64,000 bases of DNA from positions 2,289,094 to 2,353,093 of the forward strand of contig NZ_LT629759.1 of assembly GCF_900105025.1 (NCBI RefSeq). Reading direction: 5' to 3'. This document shows positions 40,858 to 48,498 of the stretch, piece by piece. The notes beneath the pieces are model-generated. The model did not search any database. It was not told where the DNA came from and saw only the letters and a list, made by a program, of their open reading frames with translations. The DNA is from Parafannyhessea umbonata. Lineage in GTDB: Bacteria; Actinomycetota; Coriobacteriia; Coriobacteriales; Atopobiaceae. A program made the position numbers and the translations under genes. Each line of letters starts with the position of its first letter. Within the stretch, counting starts at the first letter, position 1.

Positions 40858-42161
40858 CACGCCCACCTCCCGAAGTCGAACTTGGCGAACGCGGGCTTGC
40901 CGGGCGCGAGCTCGACCTGCGAGATCGACGTGGTGACGGGCTGGCTGGGAAGCTCCTCGGGCTGCGCGTCGGCCCACTGCCCCTCGCACCAGCTGTCGCG
41001 CCGGTCCCAGGTCACGGCGTGCACGGCCAGCTCCAGGGCCAGGTCGTCGCTGTATATGTGCAGGTAGCCACCCTCGCGGCTCACGCGGCAGTCCCGCCGC
41101 TCGTACCAGTATGGGACCCCGAACCTCCGGCCCTCGTAGCTGACGAAGCCGTCGAAGGTGATCCTGCGGCTGGGGCACAGCCAGAGCGCGACCTCGTCGG
41201 TCACCTCGAGCGGGCGCGCCGCCGGGAGGCAGGCGGACGCGTGCTCCTCGGACGGCACGCAGGCCACGGCGCGCCTCCACCTGCCGGCCTGCTCCGCGCA
41301 CCACAGCAGCGCCTCCTCGTTGAGCGTGGTGATGTCGGTGAAGTCGCGGCCGGCGAGGAAGTTGCCCTTCACGAAGCGGATCAGCCGCTCGACCTTGCCC
41401 TTGGCGAAGGGGTGGCGCGGCTTGCAGAGCCTGGTGCGGAAGCCGACGCACCCCATGAAGGCGGCGTAGTCGCGCTGCCAGACGGGCCTGCCGCCGAGGT
41501 CGCGCCCGGTCACGACCGACTTCATGTTGTCCGCGGGCACCTCGTCGGGGACGCCCATGGCCATGAAGGCGTGGAGCATCCCTATGAGCAGGTTCTCCTG
41601 CCGCGCGTTGGGGAAGAACTCCACGTAGAAGCTGCCGCAGTGGTGGCAGACCATCGCGAAGCACGCGATCCTGTACTCCGTGCCGCCCGGGCCGACGACC
41701 GTGACGAAGCCCCAGTCCATCTGATACGCCTCGCCGGGCCCCGTCCTGAACCTCTGGCCGCGGCTCCCCTGCGGTGCCACGGCCCTCCGCTTTGCGGGGA
41801 CGAGGTCCCTGTGGCCGGATATGTACACCTTCACGGCGGTGAGGCCGCCCTCGTAGCCCTGGCCGAGCAGCCGCTCGTAGATCACCTGCGAGTTGGTGAC
41901 TCCCCTGCGGAGCAGGTCGTCGACGAGCCCGGTGTGCCCCGTGAGCACCGTCACCTCGGCCCTCCGGCCGCTGTTGCCGTGCGGGAGCGCCCTGAAGCCG
42001 TGCTTCCTGATCGTCCTGGCCTTCGACCTCGTGAGGCCCGTCCTGCGGCAGAACTCCGCCAGGTTGCACGCCTGGGGGTCGAACCCGTCGCCCGCCTCGG
42101 CGGCCATCTCCTCCAAGGCCTTGTCTATAATCTCCTGTAGGTCATCGCGTCTCTCGTTCAC
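40857..42161 (-). CDS. istA: IS21-family transposase IstA (outer element)
   Basis: A 434-residue DDE transposase. The helix-turn-helix-like N terminus includes LAEFCRRTGLTRSKARTIRK. Catalytic residues lie in EAYQMDWGFV (Asp), EVPADNMKSVV (Asp) and KGKVERLIRF (Glu). It differs clearly from the IstA of the inner element, so the two elements are different members of the family, not duplicates. The frame looks intact. ATG 42161 is preceded on its strand by AGGAGGAC. Confidence 0.92.
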   Translation of the reverse strand: MNERRDDLQEIIDKALEEMAAEAGDGFDPQACNLAEFCRRTGLTRSKARTIRKHGFRALPHGNSGRRAEVTVLTGHTGLVDDLLRRGVTNSQVIYERLLGQGYEGGLTAVKVYISGHRDLVPAKRRAVAPQGSRGQRFRTGPGEAYQMDWGFVTVVGPGGTEYRIACFAMVCHHCGSFYVEFFPNARQENLLIGMLHAFMAMGVPDEVPADNMKSVVTGRDLGGRPVWQRDYAAFMGCVGFRTRLCKPRHPFAKGKVERLIRFVKGNFLAGRDFTDITTLNEEALLWCAEQAGRWRRAVACVPSEEHASACLPAARPLEVTDEVALWLCPSRRITFDGFVSYEGRRFGVPYWYERRDCRVSREGGYLHIYSDDLALELAVHAVTWDRRDSWCEGQWADAQPEELPSQPVTTSISQVELAPGKPAFAKFDFGRWA

Positions 42162-42298
42162 CTCTATAGTCCTCCTAACGCCGGCGCATTGGCAACACCA
42201 GCTTAGGGGTCGTGAGGGGGCGCGATGGCCGTTTTTCGTTGACCGGGATTGGCTAAATTGTTTCGACTATTTGTGGCTAAAGTCGCCCGACGCTAACA

Positions 42299-42302
42299 TC
42301 TG
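42299..42302. repeat. Target-site duplication, right copy (outer IS21-type element)
   Basis: TCTG follows the element end CGCTAACA, matching 37386-37389. Confidence 0.8.
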
Positions 42303-42460
42303 CAAGGGTCAGAACTACGTTGGCAACACCGATGTGAAGTCTATTCAAAAGGCATACACGTATGCGATGGGAACGATAACTGGCAATCGAAAGAAGGTAG
42401 CCGCAGCAGCAGTGGCGACGCTTGCGGTCACGGCGGCGACTGCAGGAGGCGCATTATTCT
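42303..42460 (+). pseudogene. Disrupted membrane-protein gene, piece 2 of 3 (middle)
   Basis: Continues piece 1 in frame as KGQNYVGNTDVKSIQKAYTY, then an Ala/Val-rich hydrophobic helix beginning at KKVAAAAVATLAVTAATAGG and ending GALF. It is bounded on the left by the outer IS21-type element and on the right by the ISL3-type element, both with target duplications. The hydrophobic helix continues in piece 3. Confidence 0.8.
42453..42460. repeat. Target-site duplication, left copy (ISL3-type element)
   Basis: ATTATTCT, repeated at 44027-44034; 8 bp is the ISL3 family norm. Confidence 0.88.
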
Positions 42461-44026
42461 GAGGCTTCGGTAGTTTGTGTGACAAGGGGCTAGCCTAGGC
42501 AGCAACGCTCTTCGCTCCCTTCACGCCCTTCTTCCTCGCCTTCACCGGGCGACCCGGGAGCTGGGGCTGGCAGTCGCCGCACCTGAGCATGAGCAGGGCC
42601 ACGAGGTTGTCGGTGTTGCGGAAGCCGTAGCCCATCCTCACCGTCACCTTGATCTTGTTGTTGATGGCCTCTACGCGCCCGTTGCTGATGCCGAGCTCGA
42701 CTGCGGCGATGATGTCGTCGCGCCGGCGGCGCACCTTCTTCTCCACGGCGACGACCTTGGCGATCTTGCAGTAGGCGGCCCTGTGCATCCAGTCGTCGAG
42801 CAGCTCGGCGGCCTCGGAGCCGTCGGCTGCCCGGAAGACGGCCCGCAGGTCCTCCTTGAGCTCCCAGGCCCTGACCAGCCGCGAGCCGGCCCTCTTCTTG
42901 AGCGCCTCGAGCCTCGCCCTCTGGCCGTCGGTGAGGTCCTCGGGGTTCTTCACGAGCGCGTAGCGGCTGCCCTTGATGGAGGCCGCCTCCTCCTCGAGCG
43001 CCCTGACCTCCTCGGGCGGCAGCTCGCCTTTGGCAGGCCTGCCGCGCTTGCCCTCGGGCCTGGGCCTGGCGGCCCTGGCGGCGGCCCTGGCGGCGTTCCA
43101 CTCCTCGCAGCGCACGGCGTCGAGCGCGTCGTTCATCCACTGGACCACGTGGAAGGGGTCCATGACCCACCTCGCGTTGGGGCAGCGGCGCTTGACCAGC
43201 TGCCTTATCCACCTCGCGCCGTCGGCGGTCACCACCTCTATGGCGCGCCTCTGCTCGCGCGTGAGCTCGTCGAGGAACAGGTTGAGCACGTCCTTGCCGG
43301 TGCCCTCGTGCGCCCAGATGAGGCAGCCGCGGTCGTGGTCGACGACCACCGTGACGTACTTGTGGCCCTTCTTGTACGACGTCTCGTCGATGCCGATGCG
43401 GCGCACGCCGTCGAACCTCGAGGCGCCGCGCGCGGCCTCCAGCTCGGCGTAGACGCGCCTGCACACGCCGCCCACGCTGTGCCACTCGACGCGGGCGAGC
43501 TCGGAGACCGCCGAGGCGGTGCAGCGGACCGCCAGCCACGCCACCCAGTCCTCGAAGTCGCGCGTGAAGCGCGCCCCGTGCCGCGCCCAGGGGACGGCCT
43601 CGGTGCGCACGCCGTGCTCCGGGCAGCGCACCCTGCAGGGCGCGTACTCCAGGTAGCAGGCCGAGCGCGCCAGGTCCATCGCCCTCCACAGCCTGGGGGC
43701 CCCGCGGTTCGCCATGTCGTAGAAGTCGCAGGCCCTGCCGCATACGGGGCAGCGGCGCTGCTCGCGCTTGTAGGGCCGGACGCTCACGACGATGCGCTCG
43801 GCCTCGATGCGCGCGCCCAGGACGACCGTGCGGGCCAGACCGAGGGCGAGAAGTAGTAGACTCTTCATGCGTCACACCTCTTCGGTTGTCTGAATTTGGC
43901 TTAGCAATCATAGGCGGATGACGCGGAAACGGCCCCTCCCGGGGCCGTTTCAGTTCCAGATCGTTGTTTTCGCCCGCTGAGCTGGGCCTATGCCGGAATC
44001 TCTCCCACAGAAACCACCGAAGAGCC
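42461..44026 (-). mobile_element. ISL3-family insertion sequence
   Basis: A 1,566-bp element. Inward-reading ends are GAGGCTTCGGTAGTTTGTGTG and GGCTCTTCGGTGGTTTCTGTG (imperfect, 15 of 21 identical), flanked by the 8-bp repeat ATTATTCT. One transposase gene lies on the minus strand. Upstream of that gene is an 11-bp perfect hairpin (GAAACGGCCCC/GGGGCCGTTTC, 43926-43951), likely a transcription stop shielding the element. It is the third insertion found in the same host gene. Confidence 0.92.
42495..43868 (-). CDS. ISL3-family transposase
   Basis: A 457-residue transposase. The N-terminal zinc-ribbon region has CPVCGRACDFYD and CRVRCPEHG. The catalytic domain shows GIDETSYKKGHKY (Asp), VVTADGARW (Asp) and NGRVEAINNKIK (Glu). 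The C terminus is NTDNLVALLMLRCGDCQP, typical of the family. The gene appears complete. ATG 43868 is preceded by GAGGTGTGACGC. The element lies between pieces 2 and 3 of the disrupted gene. Confidence 0.95.
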   Translation of the reverse strand: MKSLLLLALGLARTVVLGARIEAERIVVSVRPYKREQRRCPVCGRACDFYDMANRGAPRLWRAMDLARSACYLEYAPCRVRCPEHGVRTEAVPWARHGARFTRDFEDWVAWLAVRCTASAVSELARVEWHSVGGVCRRVYAELEAARGASRFDGVRRIGIDETSYKKGHKYVTVVVDHDRGCLIWAHEGTGKDVLNLFLDELTREQRRAIEVVTADGARWIRQLVKRRCPNARWVMDPFHVVQWMNDALDAVRCEEWNAARAAARAARPRPEGKRGRPAKGELPPEEVRALEEEAASIKGSRYALVKNPEDLTDGQRARLEALKKRAGSRLVRAWELKEDLRAVFRAADGSEAAELLDDWMHRAAYCKIAKVVAVEKKVRRRRDDIIAAVELGISNGRVEAINNKIKVTVRMGYGFRNTDNLVALLMLRCGDCQPQLPGRPVKARKKGVKGAKSVAA

Positions 44027-44034
44027 ATTATTCT
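44027..44034. repeat. Target-site duplication, right copy (ISL3-type element)
   Basis: ATTATTCT, identical to 42453-42460. Confidence 0.88.
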
Positions 44035-44528
44035 TCGCTCCTGAAATTGCAGTGCTCATCGCGGGCGATGCGGTTGTCGGGCTCTCAGGTGCAGCATTGA
44101 CTAGCGCCAGCCTGGCTTTCGTCGGAGGAGGCTCGCTTGCAGTTGGTGGCATGGGCATGGCTGGCGGAACCGCGATTCTAACAGGCGGAGGCGCGTTGCT
44201 TGGCCTGGCAGGATCAGGCGTAACCACGGCGGCGACCGTTGCCGTGCAATCGTCCGAGCCTTTCGTGCAAAGCGAATGCTCCAAGCTTCTCGCGTTCTGC
44301 TCCGAAATCGCCGTCAAGAAAAACGGACGCTACGACATCGCCTCTCTAGCGCAACAAGGAATGCAGAAATGCGCAGAGGAGCTGCGCGACGAAATCGAGA
44401 AGTTGTCGAATGCGGAAAACGGACCTGACAAAAAGCTTATCTCCCAAATGAAGAAAAGCTTGAAGTGCATGGAGCGCTGCGAGAAGGCCCTCGAGAAGCT
44501 GCAGGGTTCAAGAAGGCTGCTGGACTAG
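44035..44528 (+). pseudogene. Disrupted membrane-protein gene, piece 3 of 3 (C-terminal)
   Basis: After the ISL3 element the frame resumes as FAPEIAVLIAGDAVVGLSGA. It continues with a long Gly/Ala-rich hydrophobic region with GGGSLAVGGMGMAGG and GGGALLGLAGSG, resembling paired glycine-zipper membrane helices. Then comes a charged, coiled-coil-like C terminus (ELRDEIEKLSNAENG; MKKSLKCMERCEKALEKLQG) to the stop at 44528. ATG/TTG codons such as 44052 could start a short remnant. The region resembles a Gly-rich segment seen in various uncharacterised bacterial membrane proteins, from memory only. The intact protein would be 321 residues. Confidence 0.8.
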
Positions 44529-44533
44529 CTCGA

Positions 44534-44552
44534 CTGGGACAAACTGTCCCAG
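44534..44552. repeat. CTGGGACA palindrome, copy 1
   Basis: CTGGGACA-AAC-TGTCCCAG lies six bases after the stop of the disrupted gene and before the DUF6508-like gene. Related palindromes lie at 45002-45016 and 45233-45306. Confidence 0.6.
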
Positions 44553-44576
44553 CGACTCTGAGATAGGAGGGACCCC

Positions 44577-44996
44577 ATGAAAAAATTCGAGAAGATAACC
44601 GCCATTATCCCCCTGCTCGAATCCGAGAATCGCCACGGCAAGTGGATCGTCGACACCGAGAGCAAGGGCACACCGGAAGATCCGATCCAGTTCCCCTTTG
44701 TGGGCTACAGCGCAGCTGCACACCGGCTAATCGAAGCAGTGCATGAATGCGTGGATGATCTTCGTGACGAGATGAACGCCTTCGACTACATGGGCGTACT
44801 GGAGAGCTATGGGCTTAACGGCGAGAAAGACGTCCTTGCGGCAGACGCTTCCTCCTGCGATGCGAAATGCGCACTGGCGATGGTTCTCACGATCATCCGC
44901 CAGGACAGGTTCTGTGAAGGCTTGCTTCTCAGCTATCTCGAAAACGGGAAGATGCTCGAATGGATGAAGCGCCTGCAGGAAATCGACAACCAATAG
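44577..44996 (+). CDS. DUF6508-like hypothetical protein
   Basis: A 139-residue cytosolic protein with no membrane segment. It resembles DUF6508 proteins: VLESYGLNGEKDVLAADASS in the middle, then CDAKCALAMVLTIIRQDRFC and EGLLLSYLENGKMLEWMKRL at the end. The function of that family is unknown to me. ATG 44577 follows AGGAGGGA. It lies 48 bases after the disrupted membrane-protein gene in the same direction and is bracketed by two GGGACA palindromes, so the two genes may have formed one unit. Confidence 0.75.
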   Translation: MKKFEKITAIIPLLESENRHGKWIVDTESKGTPEDPIQFPFVGYSAAAHRLIEAVHECVDDLRDEMNAFDYMGVLESYGLNGEKDVLAADASSCDAKCALAMVLTIIRQDRFCEGLLLSYLENGKMLEWMKRLQEIDNQ

Positions 44997-45232
44997 CGCT
45001 GGGGACAGATTGTCCCAATAAGAGCAACTCAATGCCGACTATCACCAAGCCACCTGCGATTATCCCAAACGAATAATGCCTGACGCTTTCTGCAAACGTG
45101 CAGTTGGATGATATCACGTGTTAGCCGCCTGCGCTAACTGCTTTGCAATTGTTGCTGGTGGCTTGCATGCGATGTCGCACCAAACCACACAAAAGGGGAG
45201 GATTTGGCTGCTCTACCCTGCCCCATTTCTCT

Positions 45233-45306
45233 ACTGGGACAAAAATGAAACTCAACGCCCCTGAGTTTCATTTGAGTTTCATGGAAGAGAGCAGTGCTGT
45301 CCCAGT
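45233..45306. repeat. Compound hairpin with two alternative inner pairings
   Basis: Outer arms ACTGGGACA (45233-45241) and TGTCCCAGT (45298-45306). Inside, ATGAAACTCA (45245-45254) can pair with either of two identical TGAGTTTCAT copies (45262-45271 or 45273-45282), so the folds exclude each other. Confidence 0.6.
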
Positions 45307-45512
45307 TTGGTGCCGTGGCGTACACCAAGTGTCGCCATGTCCGTTTCGTGGATAATCTACGCTATCAGATAAATGCGATGTGATTTTCGATTTAGCGAGT
45401 GGGAGTAGCGGGAACTGGCTCCTGAACTCTCGTTTTGGTGCTGCCGAGTACCGCCTGGCGCTGTTTGGGCATTGCTATCGAGCAAAGCCACCAGCGAAAT
45501 AACGGGAATAAC

Positions 45513-45546
45513 AGCCTCCGGACCCTCTGGTTCGGAGGCTTTTTTC
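45513..45546 (+). terminator. Rho-independent terminator
   Basis: AGCCTCCGGA (45513-45522) pairs with TTCGGAGGCT (45531-45540), then TTTTTT. No intact gene precedes it on the plus strand. Confidence 0.7.
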
Positions 45547-45597
45547 GTTCTGCCCAGAAAGAGCTCCTTGCCGGAGTCCCATGGGTAGCGAACGGCT

Positions 45598-46038
45598 TTA
45601 TCGAGCGTGTGCGTTTTCGTAGGTGCCCTTGATTTCCTCTGGCAAATCGTCGGGAATCAGTGCCTCCAGCCTATCCTCGTTGCCATCTTGAATCGCCTGC
45701 TCGTAGTACCAGCATTTGAACTTCAGCATGTCCAGCACGCGGTTCATCTTCGCGATCTCCGACTCCACGTGGGCCTTCCGCTCCTCGAACATTGCCTTGC
45801 GCTTGGGATAAGTGGACGGGCCCTCCGCACACCATTCCATGAACAGTCGGATGTCCTTGATCTCCATCCCCGCCTTCTTCAGGCATTCGATGACCCGGAG
45901 TGCTTCGAGTTCCGTATCGCCGAATCGGCGAATACCGGACGTCCGTTCCAATCCCGGGAACAGCCCCTGTTTGTCGTAATACCGCAGCGTGGAAACGGGC
46001 AGACCGAACATCTCCGCCACCTGTCCGATTGTGTACAT
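45598..46038 (-). CDS. MerR-family transcriptional regulator
   Basis: A 146-residue regulator. The N-terminal winged helix-turn-helix is YTIGQVAEMFGLPVSTLRYY, with DKQGLFPGLERTSGIRRF and the second helix pair. A long C-terminal helix (about 80-115) gives the usual antiparallel dimer coiled coil. A few Cys residues (CLKK, EWCAEG, KCWYYE) could sense redox or metals, but no classic metal-binding loop is seen. Divergent from an oxidoreductase operon, with a matching operator between them, so it probably controls that operon and itself. Confidence 0.93.
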   Translation of the reverse strand: MYTIGQVAEMFGLPVSTLRYYDKQGLFPGLERTSGIRRFGDTELEALRVIECLKKAGMEIKDIRLFMEWCAEGPSTYPKRKAMFEERKAHVESEIAKMNRVLDMLKFKCWYYEQAIQDGNEDRLEALIPDDLPEEIKGTYENAHAR

Positions 46039-46069
46039 GGTCCCTCCGAATGAATCTCGAATTGACTCC

Positions 46070-46100
46070 TTGACCTAAAGTCAGGTTTAGGTATTACCTT
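46070..46100 (+). promoter_or_regulatory. MerR-type promoter/operator of the oxidoreductase operon
   Basis: TTGACC (46070-46075) is a -35. A perfect dyad CCTAAA-GTCAGG-TTTAGG (46074-46091) fills the spacer. A -10 is either TATTAC (46092-46097, 16-bp spacer) or TACCTT (46095-46100, 19-bp spacer, the MerR style). Confidence 0.65.
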
Positions 46101-46143
46101 CATTCTCGCCAATATAAATCGGGAACGCAAGGAGTACTCCGTA

Positions 46144-46683
46144 ATGGGCAAAGCGGTTTTGATAGTCTCTTCAAGTCCTCGAAAGAATGGCAATTCCGAG
46201 ACGTTGGCGGACGCCTTCGCCAAAGGCGCACGGGAAGCGGGTCACAGCGTGGAGACCGTGCGCCTGCGCGAAAAGCAGCTCGGCTTCTGCAAGGGCTGCC
46301 TTGCCTGCCTGAAGATGGGGCACTGCGTCATCCAAGACGATGCCGTGGGAATTGTCGCCAAGATGCACGATGCGGATGTGTTGGTGTTCGCAACGCCCGT
46401 CTACTACTACAGCGTCTGTGGCCAGCTCAAGACCATGCTGGACCGCGCCAACCCGCTTTTCGACTCCGATTACTCATTCACCGAGGCGTATCTTTTGGCG
46501 ACGGCGGCGGAGAGTGGGCGCTCGACCTTTGACGGAGCGGAAAAGGCCGTGCAGGGATGGGTCGACTGCTTCCCCCGCTGCACGCTTGCCGGAACGGTCT
46601 TCGCTGGTGGCGTAAACGGCGTGGGCGATATCGCCGGGCATCCCGCCCTGGAGCAGGCGCGACGAATGGGCATGGGAGTCTAG
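46144..46683 (+). CDS. NAD(P)H-dependent FMN-containing oxidoreductase (flavodoxin-like)
   Basis: A 179-residue flavodoxin-fold reductase. The FMN-phosphate loop is SSSPRKNGNSETLADAF at the N terminus. A Cys-rich loop FCKGCLACLKMGHC follows, as in iron-sulfur flavoprotein-like reductases, and TPVYYYSVCGQLKTMLDR binds the flavin ring. Probably reduces quinones, azo or nitro compounds; substrate unknown. First gene of a three-gene operon with a CMD-cupin protein and a hydrolase. ATG 46144 follows AAGGAG. Confidence 0.92.
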   Translation: MGKAVLIVSSSPRKNGNSETLADAFAKGAREAGHSVETVRLREKQLGFCKGCLACLKMGHCVIQDDAVGIVAKMHDADVLVFATPVYYYSVCGQLKTMLDRANPLFDSDYSFTEAYLLATAAESGRSTFDGAEKAVQGWVDCFPRCTLAGTVFAGGVNGVGDIAGHPALEQARRMGMGV

Positions 46684-46743
46684 GCGAGGCTTGGCTGCGC
46701 GGAAGCAGTTTTGCACTCAAACCATCGACGGGAGGAATCAAAC

Positions 46744-47508
46744 ATGACGATTAAGCAAACGGCGGGCAGAGATGCCCTGGGGGACTTCGCCCCCAAATTC
46801 GCACAGCTCAACGATGACGTGCTGTTCGGCGAGGTATGGAGCCGAGAAGACCGGCTTTCCCTTCGAGACCGCAGCGTGGTGACGGTGGTTGCCTTGATGG
46901 CGCAGGGGCTGACGGACTCTTCGTTCCAATATCATCTGATGTCGGCAAAGAGCAACGGTGTGACTAGGACGGAGATAGCGGAAATCCTGACACATGCGGC
47001 GTTTTACGCGGGGTGGCCCAAGGCGTGGGCGGCCTTTCGTATGGCGAAGGAGGTCTGGGCAAATGACGATGCCGCTGATGCAAGAGCTGAGCATCAAAAC
47101 GAGATGGTCTTTCCTATCGGTGCTCCCAACGATGCATTCGCGAAGTACTTTGTCGGGCAAAGCTACCTCGCGCCCCTTTCCACCGAGCAGGTCGGCATTT
47201 ACAACGTTACGTTTGAACCCGGCTGCCGCAACAACTGGCACACGCATCACGCCAAAAGCGGTGGGGGACAGATTCTCGTCTGCGTGGCTGGTCGAGGGAT
47301 TTACCAGGAATGGGGCAAACCGGCACAAGAGCTGTGCCCTGGCGATGTAGTGAATATTCCCGCGGGCGTAAAGCACTGGCACGGTGCGGCGCCTGACAGT
47401 TGGTTCTCCCATCTTGCGGTGGAAGTTCCAGGCGAGGAGACCTCCAACGAGTGGTTGGAGCCCGTGGACGACGAGCAATACCTTAAAGCGACTGTCAAGG
47501 AGGCTTAG
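46744..47508 (+). CDS. Carboxymuconolactone decarboxylase-like / cupin fusion protein
   Basis: A 254-residue protein with two parts. Residues ~1-120 are CMD/AhpD-like (REDRLSLRDRSVVTVVALMA, EIAEILTHAAFYAGWPKAW) but lack the CxxC of AhpD. Residues ~140-240 are a cupin barrel with the metal-binding pattern FEPGCRNNWHTHH...GRGIYQEWGK and VNIPAGVKHWHGA. Such fusions often accompany flavin oxidoreductases. ATG 46744 follows GGGAGGAA; the upstream reading from 46711 has no such site. The next gene starts two bases after its stop, within reach of its own AGGAGG. Confidence 0.92.
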   Translation: MTIKQTAGRDALGDFAPKFAQLNDDVLFGEVWSREDRLSLRDRSVVTVVALMAQGLTDSSFQYHLMSAKSNGVTRTEIAEILTHAAFYAGWPKAWAAFRMAKEVWANDDAADARAEHQNEMVFPIGAPNDAFAKYFVGQSYLAPLSTEQVGIYNVTFEPGCRNNWHTHHAKSGGGQILVCVAGRGIYQEWGKPAQELCPGDVVNIPAGVKHWHGAAPDSWFSHLAVEVPGEETSNEWLEPVDDEQYLKATVKEA

Positions 47509-47510
47509 GC

Positions 47511-48482
47511 ATGGAGCAGTTGAAACTGACGCAGGAATGGGACAAGGTGTTCCCTAAAAGCGATATGGTGGGGCACCGCAAGGTGACCTTCCATAACCGA
47601 TACGGCATCACGCTGGCGGCTGATGTGTACGTGCCGAAGAACGCGGAAGGCAAGCTGCCCGCAATCGCCGTCAGCGGTCCGTTTGGCGCGGTGAAGGAGC
47701 AATCGTCCGGCCTTTATGCGCAGAAGATGGCGGAACTGGGCTTTTACACGCTTGCCTTCGACCCGTCCTATACCGGGGAGAGCGGCGGCACGCCCCGCTA
47801 TGTGGCATCGCCGGACATCAACACCGAGGACTTCTGCGCGGCGGTGGACTTCCTTTCGGTACAGGAAAACGTCGATCCGGAGCGCATCGGCATCATCGGC
47901 ATCTGCGGTTGGGGCGGCATGGCAATCAACGCCGCAGCCATCGACACCCGCATCAAGGCTACTGCTGCTATGACGATGTACGACATGACCCGCGTGACCG
48001 CCAACGGCTACTTCGACGCCGAGGACTCCGAACAGGCGCGCTTCGAGAAGCGTAAGGCGCTGAGCGCGCAGCGCACCGAGGACTATAGAAACGGCAGTTA
48101 TGCGCTGGCGGGCGGCGTGGTCGATCCGCTGCCGGAGGACGCGCCGCAGTTCGTGAAGGACTATTACGCCTACTACAAGACTCCGCGAGGTTACCATCCC
48201 CGCAGCCTGAACTCCAACGGTGGCTGGAATGTGACGTCTTCGCTGTCCTTTTTGAATATGCCGCTTTTGCAATACAGCAGCGAGATCCGCTCCGCCGTGT
48301 TGCTGGTGCACGGCGAGAAGGCGCACTCCCGCTATTTCAGCGAGACCGCGTACGGCAAGCTGACCGGGGACAACAAGGAACTGCTCATCATCCCCGGTGC
48401 CAGCCACACCGACCTCTACGATCAGGTGGATATCATTCCGTTTGAAAAGCTGAAAGCGTTCTTTGGGGAATATCTGAAATAG
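47511..48482 (+). CDS. Alpha/beta hydrolase (dienelactone hydrolase-like)
   Basis: A 323-residue cytosolic hydrolase. The nucleophile elbow reads GICGWGGMA, placing Cys where most relatives have Ser, as in dienelactone hydrolase. The oxyanion side is VSGPFGAVKEQ, the acid lies near LLVHGEKAHSRYF, and the catalytic His in PGASHTDLYDQ. Substrate is unknown. AAGGAGG at the end of the previous gene serves as its ribosome-binding site, so the three genes are translationally coupled. Confidence 0.9.
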   Translation: MEQLKLTQEWDKVFPKSDMVGHRKVTFHNRYGITLAADVYVPKNAEGKLPAIAVSGPFGAVKEQSSGLYAQKMAELGFYTLAFDPSYTGESGGTPRYVASPDINTEDFCAAVDFLSVQENVDPERIGIIGICGWGGMAINAAAIDTRIKATAAMTMYDMTRVTANGYFDAEDSEQARFEKRKALSAQRTEDYRNGSYALAGGVVDPLPEDAPQFVKDYYAYYKTPRGYHPRSLNSNGGWNVTSSLSFLNMPLLQYSSEIRSAVLLVHGEKAHSRYFSETAYGKLTGDNKELLIIPGASHTDLYDQVDIIPFEKLKAFFGEYLK

Positions 48483-48498
48483 GGCGCGCCCTGATTCA

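Larger units (their letters stand above)
37390..42298 (-). mobile_element. Outer IS21-family insertion sequence, itself interrupted
   Basis: Both ends begin TGTTAGCGTCGGGC when read inward (37390-37403; complement of 42285-42298), and a 4-bp TCTG duplication flanks it. Coding genes istA and istB are on the minus strand. Without the nested element the length is about 2.4 kb, normal for IS21. Shared internal repeats of the type CCAATCCC-purine-GTCA lie near both ends, as expected for IstA binding. Its insertion broke a membrane-protein gene. The element cannot make full-length IstB, so it is probably immobile unless helped in trans. Confidence 0.9.
44997..45597. other. 600-base stretch without a convincing gene
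   Basis: Contains palindrome copy 2 (GGGACA-GAT-TGTCCC, 45002-45016), an extended repeat structure at 45233-45306, the small inverted repeat GTTAGC/GCTAAC near 45119-45137, and a terminator at 45513-45546. Short open frames on both strands lack start sites and recognisable residues. It looks like decayed DNA plus regulatory repeats. Confidence 0.6.

Noticed and set aside
37390-44026. Composite transposon made of the IS21 and ISL3 elements
   Set aside because: The elements belong to different families, each has its own target duplication, and the DNA between them is host coding sequence.
45143-45355. Short plus-strand frame in the repeat region
   Set aside because: No ribosome-binding site or family residues; it runs through the hairpin structure.
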